DNA of 64,000 nucleotides from DASXVX01 sp036504075 (GTDB lineage: Bacteria > Bacillota > Sulfobacillia > Symbiobacteriales > Symbiobacteriaceae), in the NCBI GenBank assembly GCA_036504075.1, contig DASXVX010000016.1, positions 68,503 to 132,502 on the forward strand, in the 5' to 3' direction. Of this stretch, positions 25,367-33,600 are shown in pieces. A model generated the notes under the pieces. It saw nothing but the letters and a program-made list of their open reading frames with translations, was not told where the DNA came from and did no database searches. Position 1 is the stretch's first letter. Each line of letters opens with the position of its first letter. The position numbers were made by a program, and so were the translations under genes.

Positions 25367-25414
25367 CATGAAAGGAGGGCAGCGCACATGTGGCGCTGCC
25401 CTTCATGAATTTTG
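25367..25414 (+). terminator. Terminator of the DUF4912-GH57 operon
   Basis: GGGCAGCGC / GCGCTGCCC (9 bp) with outer CATGAA / TTCATG pairs, followed by AATTTT. About 120 bases after the GH57 stop. Direct repeats CCCGGTTCCGGCGGTTAC lie just beyond (about 25418-25460). Confidence 0.7.
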
Positions 25415-25472
25415 GCCCGGTTCCGGCGGTTACTGCCCCCACCCGGTTCCGGCGGTTACGGCCTCCACCCGG

Positions 25473-25688
25473 CTACGGCTCCACCGGGATCGACTGTGGG
25501 CCGGCGGCCTGCCGCTCTTCTGCTTCGAGCTTGGCCAGCGCCTGGTCGGTCACCGCCCGGACGCCCAGCAGGGCCTCATTGCGAGCCGCCCGGAAGTGCG
25601 CCTGCGCCTCCGGCGGAATCCGATCGCCCACCAACATCCGCCGCAAGGCGCCGAAGTCCTGAATCAGCCGGAAAATCTGCTCCTGCAT
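25473..25688 (-). CDS. Small helical hypothetical protein downstream of ArsA-like ATPase
   Basis: 71 residues, ATG 9 bases after GAGAGGAG and 6 bases past the arsA-like stop. It is predicted mainly helical and charged (QAHFRAARNEALLG, KLEAEERQAAG). No family recognised. Being in the same operon as the ArsA-like ATPase suggests a shared role, perhaps as a client or partner; this is inference only. Confidence 0.55.
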   Translation of the reverse strand: MQEQIFRLIQDFGALRRMLVGDRIPPEAQAHFRAARNEALLGVRAVTDQALAKLEAEERQAAGPQSIPVEP

Positions 25689-25694
25689 CACGAA

Positions 25695-26885
25695 TCACTC
25701 CTCTCCCGCGGCCAGGCGCTCGCCGAACCGCACCCGCAGCCGCTGGTCATGAAACTTGGCCCCCAGCACGGGCCGCCCCAGCAACGTCCGGGGCAGGGTC
25801 ACGTTGCGCTTGTAGGTTCCCACTTGCACCGTCAGGTCGTCGCCCCGCTGGGTCAGGCGAATCTCCTCCCGGGAGACGAACGGCACGGCCAGGTCCAGTA
25901 CGTAGCCCTCCGGCTCCTTCCGGACCTCTTCCACCCGACCGGCGTACAGGATTTCCGCCGGGTCGCCGTCGCCGAACGCGGCATCCGCTACCCGGGCCAG
26001 CATCGGGAGACCCACCACCTCCTGCTCCATCAGCGGGACCCGCCGAATGGGCAGAGGGCTGAACGCGTGCCCGATCTCTTCCTCGTACCGGCCCTGAATC
26101 TCCCGCCACTGAGCGAGATACCCCGCGTCCACCGTCGCCGGCAACACCCGGTTCACGATCACCGCGTCGGTATTGAAGCCGAAGAGGTTCAGATAGGTGA
26201 ACGACCGCCGGGACTCTGCGATCACCATCTTCTCGGGGTTGAGCACCAGGCGTACGGAAGTAATCGCCGGGTCCAGCAGCAGTTCGTTCATCTCCCCGAG
26301 TTCCCGGAAGAGCCGCTCCACGCTGTTGATCGCCTGGTCACTGGGCAGTTCCAGCCCACCCATCGTCATTTTCACCACGGGCCGGGCGACCTTCAGCAGC
26401 GTCTTCTTGTAGCCGAACATCTTGTCCAGCCACCAACGGAGGCTGTTGGGATAGCTGAGCAGTCGCAGGGTCTCCCCCGTGGGCGCACAGTCGACGACGA
26501 TGGCATCAAACCGGCCGCTGCGCACCTGATCACGGATTTGCAGCAGGCTGAACAGCTCCTCCAGCCCCGGAAAGACCAGCAACTCCTCCGAGCTGATATC
26601 GCTAATTTTCGCCCACTGCAGCATGTTGTTGAGCCAGGCCTGCATGTCGCCCCAGCTGCGCTCGGCCTCCCGGAGGCTGTCGACCTCCTGGCCCCAGAGG
26701 TTTTCTGCCACTTCCACCGGGTCCGGCCCCAGGGGCCGGTCCAGGGAGTCCGCCAGGCTGTGCGCCGCATCCGTGCTGAGCACCAGGGTCCGGCACCCCC
26801 GGGCCGCCATCCGGGCAGCGGTCGCCGCCGCCACGCTGGTCTTGCCAACCCCGCCCTTACCGGTATACACGATGACCCGCATCAT
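25695..26885 (-). CDS. ArsA/GET3-like anion-transporting ATPase
   Basis: 396 residues. The deviant P-loop TGKGGVGKT lies at residues 8-16, LVLSTDAAHSLADSL near 36-50 is the switch I, and IVVDCAPTGETLRLL near 130-145 the switch II/Walker B, all typical of ArsA/GET3. The C-terminal ~80 residues (VSREEIRLTQRGDDL..) form the small beta-domain seen in bacterial ArsA-like proteins. Two ATGs are possible; I take the first, 6 bases after GAGG. There is one ATPase half instead of the double ArsA. No arsenic genes are near, so a role in arsenite export is not supported. An operator matching those of the upstream MarR lies between them. Confidence 0.8.
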   Translation of the reverse strand: MMRVIVYTGKGGVGKTSVAAATAARMAARGCRTLVLSTDAAHSLADSLDRPLGPDPVEVAENLWGQEVDSLREAERSWGDMQAWLNNMLQWAKISDISSEELLVFPGLEELFSLLQIRDQVRSGRFDAIVVDCAPTGETLRLLSYPNSLRWWLDKMFGYKKTLLKVARPVVKMTMGGLELPSDQAINSVERLFRELGEMNELLLDPAITSVRLVLNPEKMVIAESRRSFTYLNLFGFNTDAVIVNRVLPATVDAGYLAQWREIQGRYEEEIGHAFSPLPIRRVPLMEQEVVGLPMLARVADAAFGDGDPAEILYAGRVEEVRKEPEGYVLDLAVPFVSREEIRLTQRGDDLTVQVGTYKRNVTLPRTLLGRPVLGAKFHDQRLRVRFGERLAAGEE

Positions 26886-26899
26886 CAAGCACCTCGATT

Positions 26900-26917
26900 T
26901 ACTACGATCTCGAAGTA
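26900..26917. promoter_or_regulatory. MarR operator-like palindrome, site 3 (before arsA-like gene)
   Basis: TACTACGATCTCGAAGTA, 15 bases upstream of the ATG. It shares TACTACG and the outer arms with the two palindromes upstream of the MarR gene, so the regulator may control the ATPase from here too. Confidence 0.55.
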
Positions 26918-26952
26918 TTCGCCACGGAAAAGCGGGCGCACCCGCTCGCTCC

Positions 26953-27441
26953 TCAGTCCTCGCCGTCTTCGATGATAATCTGCCGGCCGCCCGCCTTCGG
27001 CTCGGCCGGGGCAACCCGGTCCAGAGGAGTCTGGAACGCCTGCACCACTTTGAGCGCCAGGGAGATCAGTTGCGAGAGCTCCGCCTCCGTCAGCACCGCC
27101 TGAATCCGGCTGAAGAGCCCGGTAATCTGCGACCGGACCCGCTCTGCCAGGTGCTGCCCGGCCGGCGTAAGCCGGACCAGAATCACCCGCCGGTCGGCGG
27201 GGTCACGGTTGCGCTCGGCCAGCCCCCGCTTCGCCAGCCGCGCGCCGATGCCGGTGGCGGTGCTGAGCGGTGCGCCCAGGTCAGCCGCCAACTGCGACAT
27301 GGGACACTCGCCCCGGCGCTGAAGGAGCATCAGGGCCAGCACTTCGGACTTGGGCAGCTCCCACTCCAGCGCCAGGAACTCCGGATCGAACAGGGGCAGG
27401 CGCAGTCCCCCGCTCAGGAACAGTTCGAGCAGTTGCTCCAT
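26953..27441 (-). CDS. MarR-family transcription regulator
   Basis: 162 residues from the ATG 6 bases after AAGGTG. It has the winged helix with SQLAADLGAPLSTATGIGARLAKRGLAER at about 48-76 and DPADRRVILVRLTPAG, the conserved DxRxxxxxLT wing. Long helices for dimerisation are on both sides. It lies upstream of the ArsA-like ATPase, with two palindromes in its promoter region. I infer autorepression and control of the ATPase; the ligand is unknown. Confidence 0.82.
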   Translation of the reverse strand: MEQLLELFLSGGLRLPLFDPEFLALEWELPKSEVLALMLLQRRGECPMSQLAADLGAPLSTATGIGARLAKRGLAERNRDPADRRVILVRLTPAGQHLAERVRSQITGLFSRIQAVLTEAELSQLISLALKVVQAFQTPLDRVAPAEPKAGGRQIIIEDGED

Positions 27442-27455
27442 CCGCCACACCTTTT

Positions 27456-27473
27456 TACTACGGGCCCGTAGTA
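27456..27473. promoter_or_regulatory. MarR operator-like palindrome, site 1
   Basis: TACTACGGGCCCGTAGTA, a perfect 18-bp palindrome 15 bases upstream of the MarR start. Confidence 0.75.
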
Positions 27474-27490
27474 TTGGGACGCTTTCAGAT

Positions 27491-27508
27491 TACTACTAGC
27501 TCGTAGCA
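27491..27508. promoter_or_regulatory. MarR operator-like palindrome, site 2
   Basis: TACTACTAGCTCGTAGCA, an imperfect copy of site 1 with conserved TACTAC and GTAG, 17 bases further upstream. The two sites bracket the likely promoter. Confidence 0.65.
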
Positions 27509-27527
27509 TTGTCAAGGGGGTTTCAGG

Positions 27528-28595
27528 TTAACCCCCCAGTTCGGCCACGAGCACCAGGTACATGGCGTGCGACCAGAGCAACGGCTTCGCCACCGGCCCC
27601 CAGCGCTCCACCCAGGGCCGGACCATGTCTGGCTGGTTAGCCCGGTCGGTCACCTGCTCCGGCAGGTCCCCGCCCGGGTCGACCTGGCGCTCCACCCAGT
27701 CCAACATCGCCCGGGCCCGGCTCCGAATGCCCACCCGCTCGTAGTACCAGCCCAGCCAGGCGGTCAACAGCACCCACTCGCCGCCCCCGTAGTACGTATC
27801 CTCCGGGTAGCGGTGGAGGCCGCCGGTGACGAGCCGCCGGTCCACTTCGGCCACCGTGGCCACCATCAGCGGGTCCTGCGGATGCAACAGGCCAAATGGG
27901 ACCGCAACCCAGAGCAGGTTGGCATCAATGGAGCGCCCGTCGGCAAACTTGGTCAGGTGGCCGTCGTGGACAAAATGCTTCAGGAGGTACTTCTTGATCA
28001 GTCCGCAGACTTCCACTGCCGCCCCGCTGCGGTGGTGGCTGTTTACCGCCTGGAGCCCGCCGAACATGCAAGCCAGCGTCGCCGGATGGACGTATTCCCC
28101 ATGCTCCTCCCAGCAATCGAAGTTGGGCCGGTCCCAGAACCGGGTCAGGTACCGGGTCACCAGGGCGACCGAATCCCGGACCTCATCCAGCAGTTCGGCG
28201 CTCCCGGTCATCCGGACGTGCTCGCACAGCGACCAGAGCCAGGCGCCGTAGCCATCCAGTTGAAAGTTCCCCCAGCCCTCCTCGCCCTCCAGGCCTTCGG
28301 GGGTGTAGCGGCAGTGAAGCCACTCCGACGGCCCGATTTCCTCGCCCCGCTCCGCCTTGGCCTCCAGGCGGTCTACCTTGTACGCCACATTCCGGAGCGT
28401 CCGATCCACCCAGCGGTGAAAGGCCCGGGCGCTGTCGTGCTGGCCGGCCCGGTCCATGCCGTAGGCGATGAACGCCCCGTCACGCAGCCAGGCGTACCGG
28501 TAGACCTGAAACGTTGGTGATGCCAGGTATGCCCCGGTAGGCGTCTGCCCCCGGCGAATCACGTCGGTGCTGTGCTGCCTGAGGTCGATGGTCAA
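27528..28595 (-). CDS. GH15 glucoamylase-like protein, short form
   Basis: 355 residues from a TTG start. It corresponds to the (alpha/alpha)6 catalytic part only, without the N-terminal beta domain. VYRYAWLRDGAFIAYGMDRAG about 32-52, NFDCWEEHGEYVHPATLA with the likely acid Glu, SIDANLLWVAVPFG, and DLPEQVTDR with the likely base Glu follow the GH15 pattern. No signal peptide is seen. It is transcribed away from the MarR-ArsA genes only by an 18-base gap to the upstream palindromes, so it ends close to their control region. Probably acts on maltooligosaccharides or related glycosides. Confidence 0.75.
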   Translation of the reverse strand: MTIDLRQHSTDVIRRGQTPTGAYLASPTFQVYRYAWLRDGAFIAYGMDRAGQHDSARAFHRWVDRTLRNVAYKVDRLEAKAERGEEIGPSEWLHCRYTPEGLEGEEGWGNFQLDGYGAWLWSLCEHVRMTGSAELLDEVRDSVALVTRYLTRFWDRPNFDCWEEHGEYVHPATLACMFGGLQAVNSHHRSGAAVEVCGLIKKYLLKHFVHDGHLTKFADGRSIDANLLWVAVPFGLLHPQDPLMVATVAEVDRRLVTGGLHRYPEDTYYGGGEWVLLTAWLGWYYERVGIRSRARAMLDWVERQVDPGGDLPEQVTDRANQPDMVRPWVERWGPVAKPLLWSHAMYLVLVAELGG

Positions 28596-28680
28596 CCGCT
28601 GCCGCCCCTCTCTACCGTCTCTGCCTGGTAGGATGCCCATTTCCGGGGTCGCGCCGGGGGCGCGCCCCCGCGACGCGCAA

Positions 28681-28713
28681 AACGCAGCCAAGAGCGGTGC
28701 CCCCGGCTGCGTT
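28681..28713 (-). terminator. Terminator of the 98-residue ORF
   Basis: AACGCAGCC / GGCTGCGTT 9-bp stem with TTTTGCG on the minus strand, 15 bases past the stop. A GGGGGCGCGCCCCC palindrome at 28656-28669 lies between it and the GH15 start. Confidence 0.6.
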
Positions 28714-28728
28714 CTGTCTCTCGGAGCG

Positions 28729-29025
28729 TTACGGCTTCGCAGGCTGCGCTTTGTCGGCCAGAATCAGCTTGAGCAGCTCCAACGTGGCGCCGGCGCTCTG
28801 CCCTTTGGTGGCCGCCAGCTGGAGCACGCTGCCGACGGCGCCCTGATACGCGTTGACTTCGTTCACATTTCCCGCGGCCGGAATCCCGGCCTTGACCAGG
28901 GCGTCCACCTTGGTCGCCTCGGCGTCGATCAGGCTGGCCCAGGCCGCCTCTTGCAGCGCCAGCGCTTCGATCATATCGGCCAGGGCCTGGTCGCGGCTAA
29001 CCTGGCTAATCTGCGGCAAGCTCAT
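28729..29025 (-). CDS. Small helical hypothetical protein, 98 residues
   Basis: The product is mostly helical and Ala/Leu-rich. ALADMIEALALQEAAWASLIDAEATKVDALV (here in two halves: MIEALALQEAAWAS and LIDAEATKVDALV) recalls a group of small spore-associated Firmicute proteins with an xxLxxSIALEELxLxxIxNAExEK pattern. That resemblance is from memory and weak. ATG start; monocistronic with its own terminator. No function assigned. Confidence 0.6.
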   Translation of the reverse strand: MSLPQISQVSRDQALADMIEALALQEAAWASLIDAEATKVDALVKAGIPAAGNVNEVNAYQGAVGSVLQLAATKGQSAGATLELLKLILADKAQPAKP

Positions 29026-29207
29026 ATTCAGTCAAGCCTCCCGTCAACCTGGATAGCTCCATTCTAACGGTCGGTTCGGCAATCCCGCCAGCATCCCCCA
29101 GGTAAATTGACCGACCCCGTCTCGCACAGGCACGCTCAGTCGTCCTAAGCGATATACGGCCCACCTCAGCGGGCATAATGATCAGGAAGAAGGAGGCACA
29201 TGCGGGG

Positions 29208-29831
29208 ATGGCACACAAGTTCAATCCGGCCCACGCGGGTCGATTGCTGGATGAGGGACGGCGAGCCTGGAACGATCCCGACAAGATCCTCCAGTACCTG
29301 AACCTCGGGCAGTGCACCGTTCTGGCCGACATCGGCTGCGGCCCCGGCTGGTTCACCCTGGAGGCGGCCAAGAAAATGGCGCCCAAGGGTCTCGTCTACG
29401 GGATCGATGTGAGCCCCGAGATGCTGGCGAAGCTGAAAGAGCAGGCCGAAAAGGCCGGCATCCTGAACGTGCTAGGCGTTCTGGCGGAGTCGGAAGCGGA
29501 GTGGCCCATTCCCAACGACTCGGTGGATGTGGCGCTGATCGCCAACGTCTACCATGAGGTAGACCCCTCCGGCATGTTCCTGACCGAGTTGAAGCGGGTG
29601 CTGCGGCCAGGCTCCACCTGCCTGGTGGTGGAATGGAAACAGGAAGAGACGCCTGTCGGGCCGCCCCTGTCCGAACGGGTCGACCAGCAGGACGTAACCG
29701 AAGAGTTCTACACCGCCGGGTTCATTCTCGCCGGCACCTGCGACGTGGGGCCGTATCACTATGGACTCAAGTTTTACAGGGTCAGAGGCGCTGACGAGCC
29801 CCACGAGAACATGAACAACGTGGTCCCCTAA
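29208..29831 (+). CDS. Class I SAM-dependent methyltransferase
   Basis: 207 residues. Motif I LADIGCGPGWFTLEAAKKM (about 39-57), motif II VYGIDVSPEMLAKLKEQ with Asp about 67, and motif post-II DVALIANVYHEVDP give a methyltransferase 11-like fold, as in UbiE/COQ5-type proteins. AAGGAGG is present but 12 bases from the ATG; an ATG at 29178 has no ribosome site. Substrate unknown. The gene stands alone and ends at a strong bidirectional terminator. Confidence 0.8.
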   Translation: MAHKFNPAHAGRLLDEGRRAWNDPDKILQYLNLGQCTVLADIGCGPGWFTLEAAKKMAPKGLVYGIDVSPEMLAKLKEQAEKAGILNVLGVLAESEAEWPIPNDSVDVALIANVYHEVDPSGMFLTELKRVLRPGSTCLVVEWKQEETPVGPPLSERVDQQDVTEEFYTAGFILAGTCDVGPYHYGLKFYRVRGADEPHENMNNVVP

Positions 29832-29863
29832 GCGCTTCGGGTTACCCTACTTGCGCTGGAACC

Positions 29864-29897
29864 AAAACGGGAGTGAGGCATTCCTCACTCCCGTTTT
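29864..29897. terminator. Bidirectional terminator
   Basis: Perfect 15-bp stem AAAACGGGAGTGAGG / CCTCACTCCCGTTTT with a CATT loop. It serves the methyltransferase on the plus strand and the nucleotidyltransferase gene (stop at 29904) on the minus strand. Confidence 0.9.
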
Positions 29898-29903
29898 GTG
29901 CGC

Positions 29904-32204
29904 CTACAGCAACTCCTGCACCCGCCGCCCGTACTGCTCCACCAACGCCTCCGCCCGGTTGGCATCGTCCGCCTCGGCGTAAACCCGGTAGAGCGGTTCA
30001 TCCGGGTCCGGCAGGAGCAGCGCCCAGCCGTCCGGCCCATCAATCCGCAGCCCGTCGATCAGTTCCACCGCGCCGTCCGCCTGCTCCTCCAGCAGTTGCC
30101 GCATCACCCGCCCCTTGGCCTCCCATGGGCAGGCCACCATCCGGGTCGCCGTAGAAACCCGAGGCAGATACTCCAGCACATCCCGAGCGTTCAGGTGCTC
30201 CTCCGCCATCCACTCCAGCAGCCGCCCGATGGCCAGGAGCGGGTCCTGCGGCCGCCAATCGGCCTGCCGCACCCGCACCGGCGTCCGGCCCCGGCGGCGC
30301 AACAACTCCTCCACCGCCCGGGGGGCTGTCACCGGAATCGTCACCGGCTCTCCGGCCCCGTCTCCTTCCCTGGCCCCGTCACTGGCCCGCAGCGACAGCC
30401 ACAGGTCCAGCGCCAGCATCGTCTCGGGGCCGGCCCCCGCCAGCCGCCAGGTGCCCTCCAGCAGGTCGGTCTCGACCCCCAGGTGGCCGTCCGCATCCAC
30501 CATCCGGCACCGCAGCCGCTCCAACCAGCGGTGGAGCACCGACCAGGCGTCGCCCGGCAGCTCGACCGCCAGGCGGGCCGCCCGTACCGCATCGCCGTTC
30601 ACTTGCTCGCCCAGATGCTCCAGGTAGAGCCACTCGGCCTGCCCCAACGGCTCAATGCTGCCAGCCGTCTCGTGAGTGGCCCGAGCGTAATCCTGCCGGG
30701 CGCAGGCCTGCTCCAGCTTCCGGGCCAGGTCGCGTGGCGCCGGTTGGCCCTGCGGGTCGTAGAAGACCACCCGGGCCTGGTCCCGCCCCCACCGGACGTG
30801 AAAGCCCCCCGCCGCCCGTTCCCGCCGGATCGAAAACTCCGTGACCGGCGAGGCTGTCACCCCGGCGTCCAGCACCGAGCGCCCGGCGGCCAGCGCTCCG
30901 CAAATGAGCGCCTGCTTCAAGATCGCTGCCGGACCGCCCGGGTCGCCACCTGCCACCAGCGGCCCGGTCCCGCCAAGAATGGAGGCAAACGCCGTTCCCA
31001 CCCGCAAGGCATTCTCCGGAAAGAGTTCCGAACCCAGCCGTCCGGAAAGACTCCCCCGCCGCAGCACCCGCCCCGACCAGACCGGCGACTGCACCAGCGT
31101 GCAGTCCACCCGGGCACCCGCCGCCACTTCCGTCCGTGGCCAGAGCTTCGCCCCCGGCGAGAGAGTCGCCCGGGCCCCCACTGCACAGTTCGGCCCCACT
31201 ACCGCGCCCTCGAACACCCCGGCCCCGGCGTCCAGCACCGCGCCCTGGCAGATGACGGCGCCAACCAGCGTCGCTTCCGGCCCGATGTGCACCCCCGACC
31301 AGGTGACCGAGCGGCGCAGCACGGCGCCGGGTCCGATTACCGTGGCCGGGCCCAGCACTGCACCCGCCTCCAGGCGGGTCCCCGGCGCCAGCCGGCAGCC
31401 TTCGCCTACCAGCGCCGGGCCGTCGATCAGCACCCCCTCCGGCACGGCGCCCGCCACCCAAACGCCCGGCGCCGCCTCCCGGCCCGGCGGCAGAAACCGG
31501 AGCCGTCCGTGCAACAGGTCCAGGTTGGCCTGCAAATAAGCCGCCGGGTCGCCGATATCGCACCAATAGCCGTCGGCAACGGCGCCGTAGAGCGGCGCAT
31601 CCATCTGCAACAATGCCGGAAACAGGTGCTGGCTGAAGTCGTACATCCGCTGCTGCGGTACTCCGTTGAGCACCGACGGTTCCAGCACGTAGATGCCGGT
31701 GTTGACCGTGTCGCTGAACACCTCGCTCCAGGTCGGCTTCTCCAGGAAGCGCCGGATGCGGCCGCCCCGGTCGGTAATAATCACCCCATACTCCAGCGGA
31801 TTTTCCACCCGGGTCATGGCGAGCGTCGCCACCGCTCCGGCCTCCCGGTGGAACGACAGCAGCCCTGTCAGGTCAATGTCGGTCAAGGCATCGCCGGAAA
31901 TGACCAGAAACGTGGAATTCAGGCGTTCCCGCAGAGCCGCCACACTGCCGGCGGTGCCCAGGGGACTCTCCTCCACCACATGGTGAAGCCGCATCCCCTT
32001 GTACTGCTCGCCGAAATAGCTGCGAATGTTGCCCGGCCTGTACCCAAGGGTAACAAAAACCTCCTGGAAGCCATGCTGCGCCAGGAGGTCAAGGATATAG
32101 GCCATGACGGGCCGGTTACAGATCGGAACCAGGGGCTTGGGACGGTCACAGGTCAGGGGCCGAAGCCGGGAGCCCTCGCCACCGGCCATGATTACCGCTT
32201 TCAC
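29904..32204 (-). CDS. Sugar nucleotidyltransferase - hexapeptide - phosphomutase-like fusion
   Basis: 766 residues from GTG 32204, 10 bases after GGAGGT. Residues 1-230 are a nucleotidyltransferase (MAGGEGSRLRPLT at about 6-18, ISGDALTDID about 105, metal Asp). Residues 245-370 are left-handed hexapeptide repeats. Residues 380-766 match the phosphoglucomutase/phosphomannomutase fold (DAGVTASPVTEFSI, AGGFHVRWGRDQ). The TASHN-type phosphoserine loop is not seen where expected, so the mutase part may not be catalytic. Such fusions are annotated as mannose-1-phosphate guanylyltransferases. Its place beside the GT4 gene suggests supply of a nucleotide sugar. The donor nucleotide cannot be told. 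Confidence 0.8.
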   Translation of the reverse strand: MKAVIMAGGEGSRLRPLTCDRPKPLVPICNRPVMAYILDLLAQHGFQEVFVTLGYRPGNIRSYFGEQYKGMRLHHVVEESPLGTAGSVAALRERLNSTFLVISGDALTDIDLTGLLSFHREAGAVATLAMTRVENPLEYGVIITDRGGRIRRFLEKPTWSEVFSDTVNTGIYVLEPSVLNGVPQQRMYDFSQHLFPALLQMDAPLYGAVADGYWCDIGDPAAYLQANLDLLHGRLRFLPPGREAAPGVWVAGAVPEGVLIDGPALVGEGCRLAPGTRLEAGAVLGPATVIGPGAVLRRSVTWSGVHIGPEATLVGAVICQGAVLDAGAGVFEGAVVGPNCAVGARATLSPGAKLWPRTEVAAGARVDCTLVQSPVWSGRVLRRGSLSGRLGSELFPENALRVGTAFASILGGTGPLVAGGDPGGPAAILKQALICGALAAGRSVLDAGVTASPVTEFSIRRERAAGGFHVRWGRDQARVVFYDPQGQPAPRDLARKLEQACARQDYARATHETAGSIEPLGQAEWLYLEHLGEQVNGDAVRAARLAVELPGDAWSVLHRWLERLRCRMVDADGHLGVETDLLEGTWRLAGAGPETMLALDLWLSLRASDGAREGDGAGEPVTIPVTAPRAVEELLRRRGRTPVRVRQADWRPQDPLLAIGRLLEWMAEEHLNARDVLEYLPRVSTATRMVACPWEAKGRVMRQLLEEQADGAVELIDGLRIDGPDGWALLLPDPDEPLYRVYAEADDANRAEALVEQYGRRVQELL

Positions 32205-32234
32205 TCGCCACAAGACCTCCAGCTGAAAGGGTCT

Positions 32235-33488
32235 TCAGATGGTGTACCGATCCGGAAGAGTGCCTGGCGGGGTCTGAGGAACACGCAGCGGCGACCCGAA
32301 CGCACCCCACTCGGTCTGGCTCCAGGCTTCGGCCACGTCGTCGTACACCCGGTCCGTGGCCAGCGCCACCTGTGTCCAGGAGTACTTCTCCCGCGCCTGC
32401 CGCTGCCCCTCGGCAGCCAGCCGCCGGGCCAGACTGCGGTTTGTCAGCAGCCGGTCAACCTGCTCCGCCAGCGAATGGACATGGCCCGGATAAGCCTTGA
32501 GACCGTTCACCTCGTGCTGGACAATCTCGCCCAGCCCGCCCACGTCGGAGACCACCAGCGGCGTTCCCGCCGCCAGAGCCTCCAGGGCCACGATGCCGAA
32601 CGGTTCGTAGGTGGAGGGCACCACGGTGACATCGGCAAACCGGTAGAGGGCATAGGCCGTGGCTTCAGGCAACCACCCGGCGAAATAGACATGCTGCCCG
32701 ATGCCCAGTTCGTGAGCCCGGCGCTTCAGTTCGTCGCCGTACGGGCCCACGCCGCCAATCACCAGCTTCGCCGGATGCCGCCGGAGCAGGTGCGGCATGG
32801 CCTCCAGAAGCACGCCGGCCCCCTTTTCGGGCACCAGCCGCCCCAGGTGGTAAATCAGCCGCTCCGAAGGCGAGGCGTAGGTATCCCGGCGGATGGCCTC
32901 CCACCCGGCCGGCGCCTCCTTCAGTTCCACCCCGTTGGGGATTTCCGCCACCTTGTCATCGCTCAAACCGAACAGGCCCTGCACTTCCGACCGCATGGCC
33001 CCGCTGCAAACGATGACCCGCCAGGCCTCATAGGTCAGCCACCATTCGACGTCGTTAATGTATTGCTGCCCGGCGTCGTGTATGCCCCGATGGCGCCCGT
33101 GCTCCGTGGCATGAATGGTCGTCACCAGGGGGACGTGGAAGAGGCTCTTCAGCCCCCGGGCGGCGTGGGCCACAAGCCAGTCGTGGGCGTGGAGAATCGC
33201 CGGCCCTTCCACTTCCCGGAGCAGCGTCACCCCAGCCTCCAGCAAGGCGAAGTTCAAATGGCAGACCCAGAGCCGGAAGTCCTGCGGGTCCTGGAAATAG
33301 GGCGGAACGCGGATGATATGAACCCCGTCTTCGTACGTGTCCGGCAACTGCCCGGGTGCGGAGCGGGTCAGCACGTGGACCTCGTGGCCCTGCCGCGCCA
33401 GTTCTTTCGAGAGGGCGTGGACATGCCGGGAAAGACCCCCGACCAGGTGCGGCGGGTATTCCCAGGTTAACATCACAACGGTTTGCAC
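32235..33488 (-). CDS. GT4 glycosyltransferase, glycogen-synthase-like
   Basis: 417 residues from GTG, 9 bases after GAGGTGA. The GT-B fold is clear: TWEYPPHLVGGLSRHVHALS near 8-27 with the nucleotide-binding Gly pair, LHAHDWLVAHAARGL, IPNGVEL, IYHLGRLVPEKGAGVLLEAM about 215, and TYEPFGIVALEALAAGTPLVVSDVGG with the GT4 E-x7-E motif. Related thermophile proteins are alpha-glucan (glycogen) synthases, and they often lie near GH57 and GH15 genes, as here. I infer glucan synthesis but sucrose- or trehalose-type synthases cannot be excluded. Probably an operon with the nucleotidyltransferase (30-base gap). Confidence 0.85.
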   Translation of the reverse strand: MQTVVMLTWEYPPHLVGGLSRHVHALSKELARQGHEVHVLTRSAPGQLPDTYEDGVHIIRVPPYFQDPQDFRLWVCHLNFALLEAGVTLLREVEGPAILHAHDWLVAHAARGLKSLFHVPLVTTIHATEHGRHRGIHDAGQQYINDVEWWLTYEAWRVIVCSGAMRSEVQGLFGLSDDKVAEIPNGVELKEAPAGWEAIRRDTYASPSERLIYHLGRLVPEKGAGVLLEAMPHLLRRHPAKLVIGGVGPYGDELKRRAHELGIGQHVYFAGWLPEATAYALYRFADVTVVPSTYEPFGIVALEALAAGTPLVVSDVGGLGEIVQHEVNGLKAYPGHVHSLAEQVDRLLTNRSLARRLAAEGQRQAREKYSWTQVALATDRVYDDVAEAWSQTEWGAFGSPLRVPQTPPGTLPDRYTI

Positions 33489-33550
33489 TGCAGGATCTCA
33501 CCTCATGCCATAGCGTGCCTCCGACCCGCCCTGCTATACCAGATTCGGGC

Positions 33551-33584
33551 AATTCAAAGGCGGCCGCCCAAAATGGCAGCCGCC
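33551..33584 (-). terminator. Terminator of tdk
   Basis: GGCGGCTGCC / GGCGGCCGCC 10-bp stem with one G-U pair, loop ATTTTG, followed by TTTGAATT on the minus strand; 17 bases past the tdk stop. Confidence 0.65.
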
Positions 33585-33600
33585 CGGTGTGTCGACCCGG

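Noticed and set aside
25695..26885. Arsenite efflux operon
   Set aside because: The ArsA-like ATPase has only one ATPase half and there is no arsB, arsR-type or arsC gene nearby.
29898..33470. A 1190-codon plus-strand frame
   Set aside because: Antisense shadow of the nucleotidyltransferase and GT4 genes; no ribosome site and no recognisable domain.
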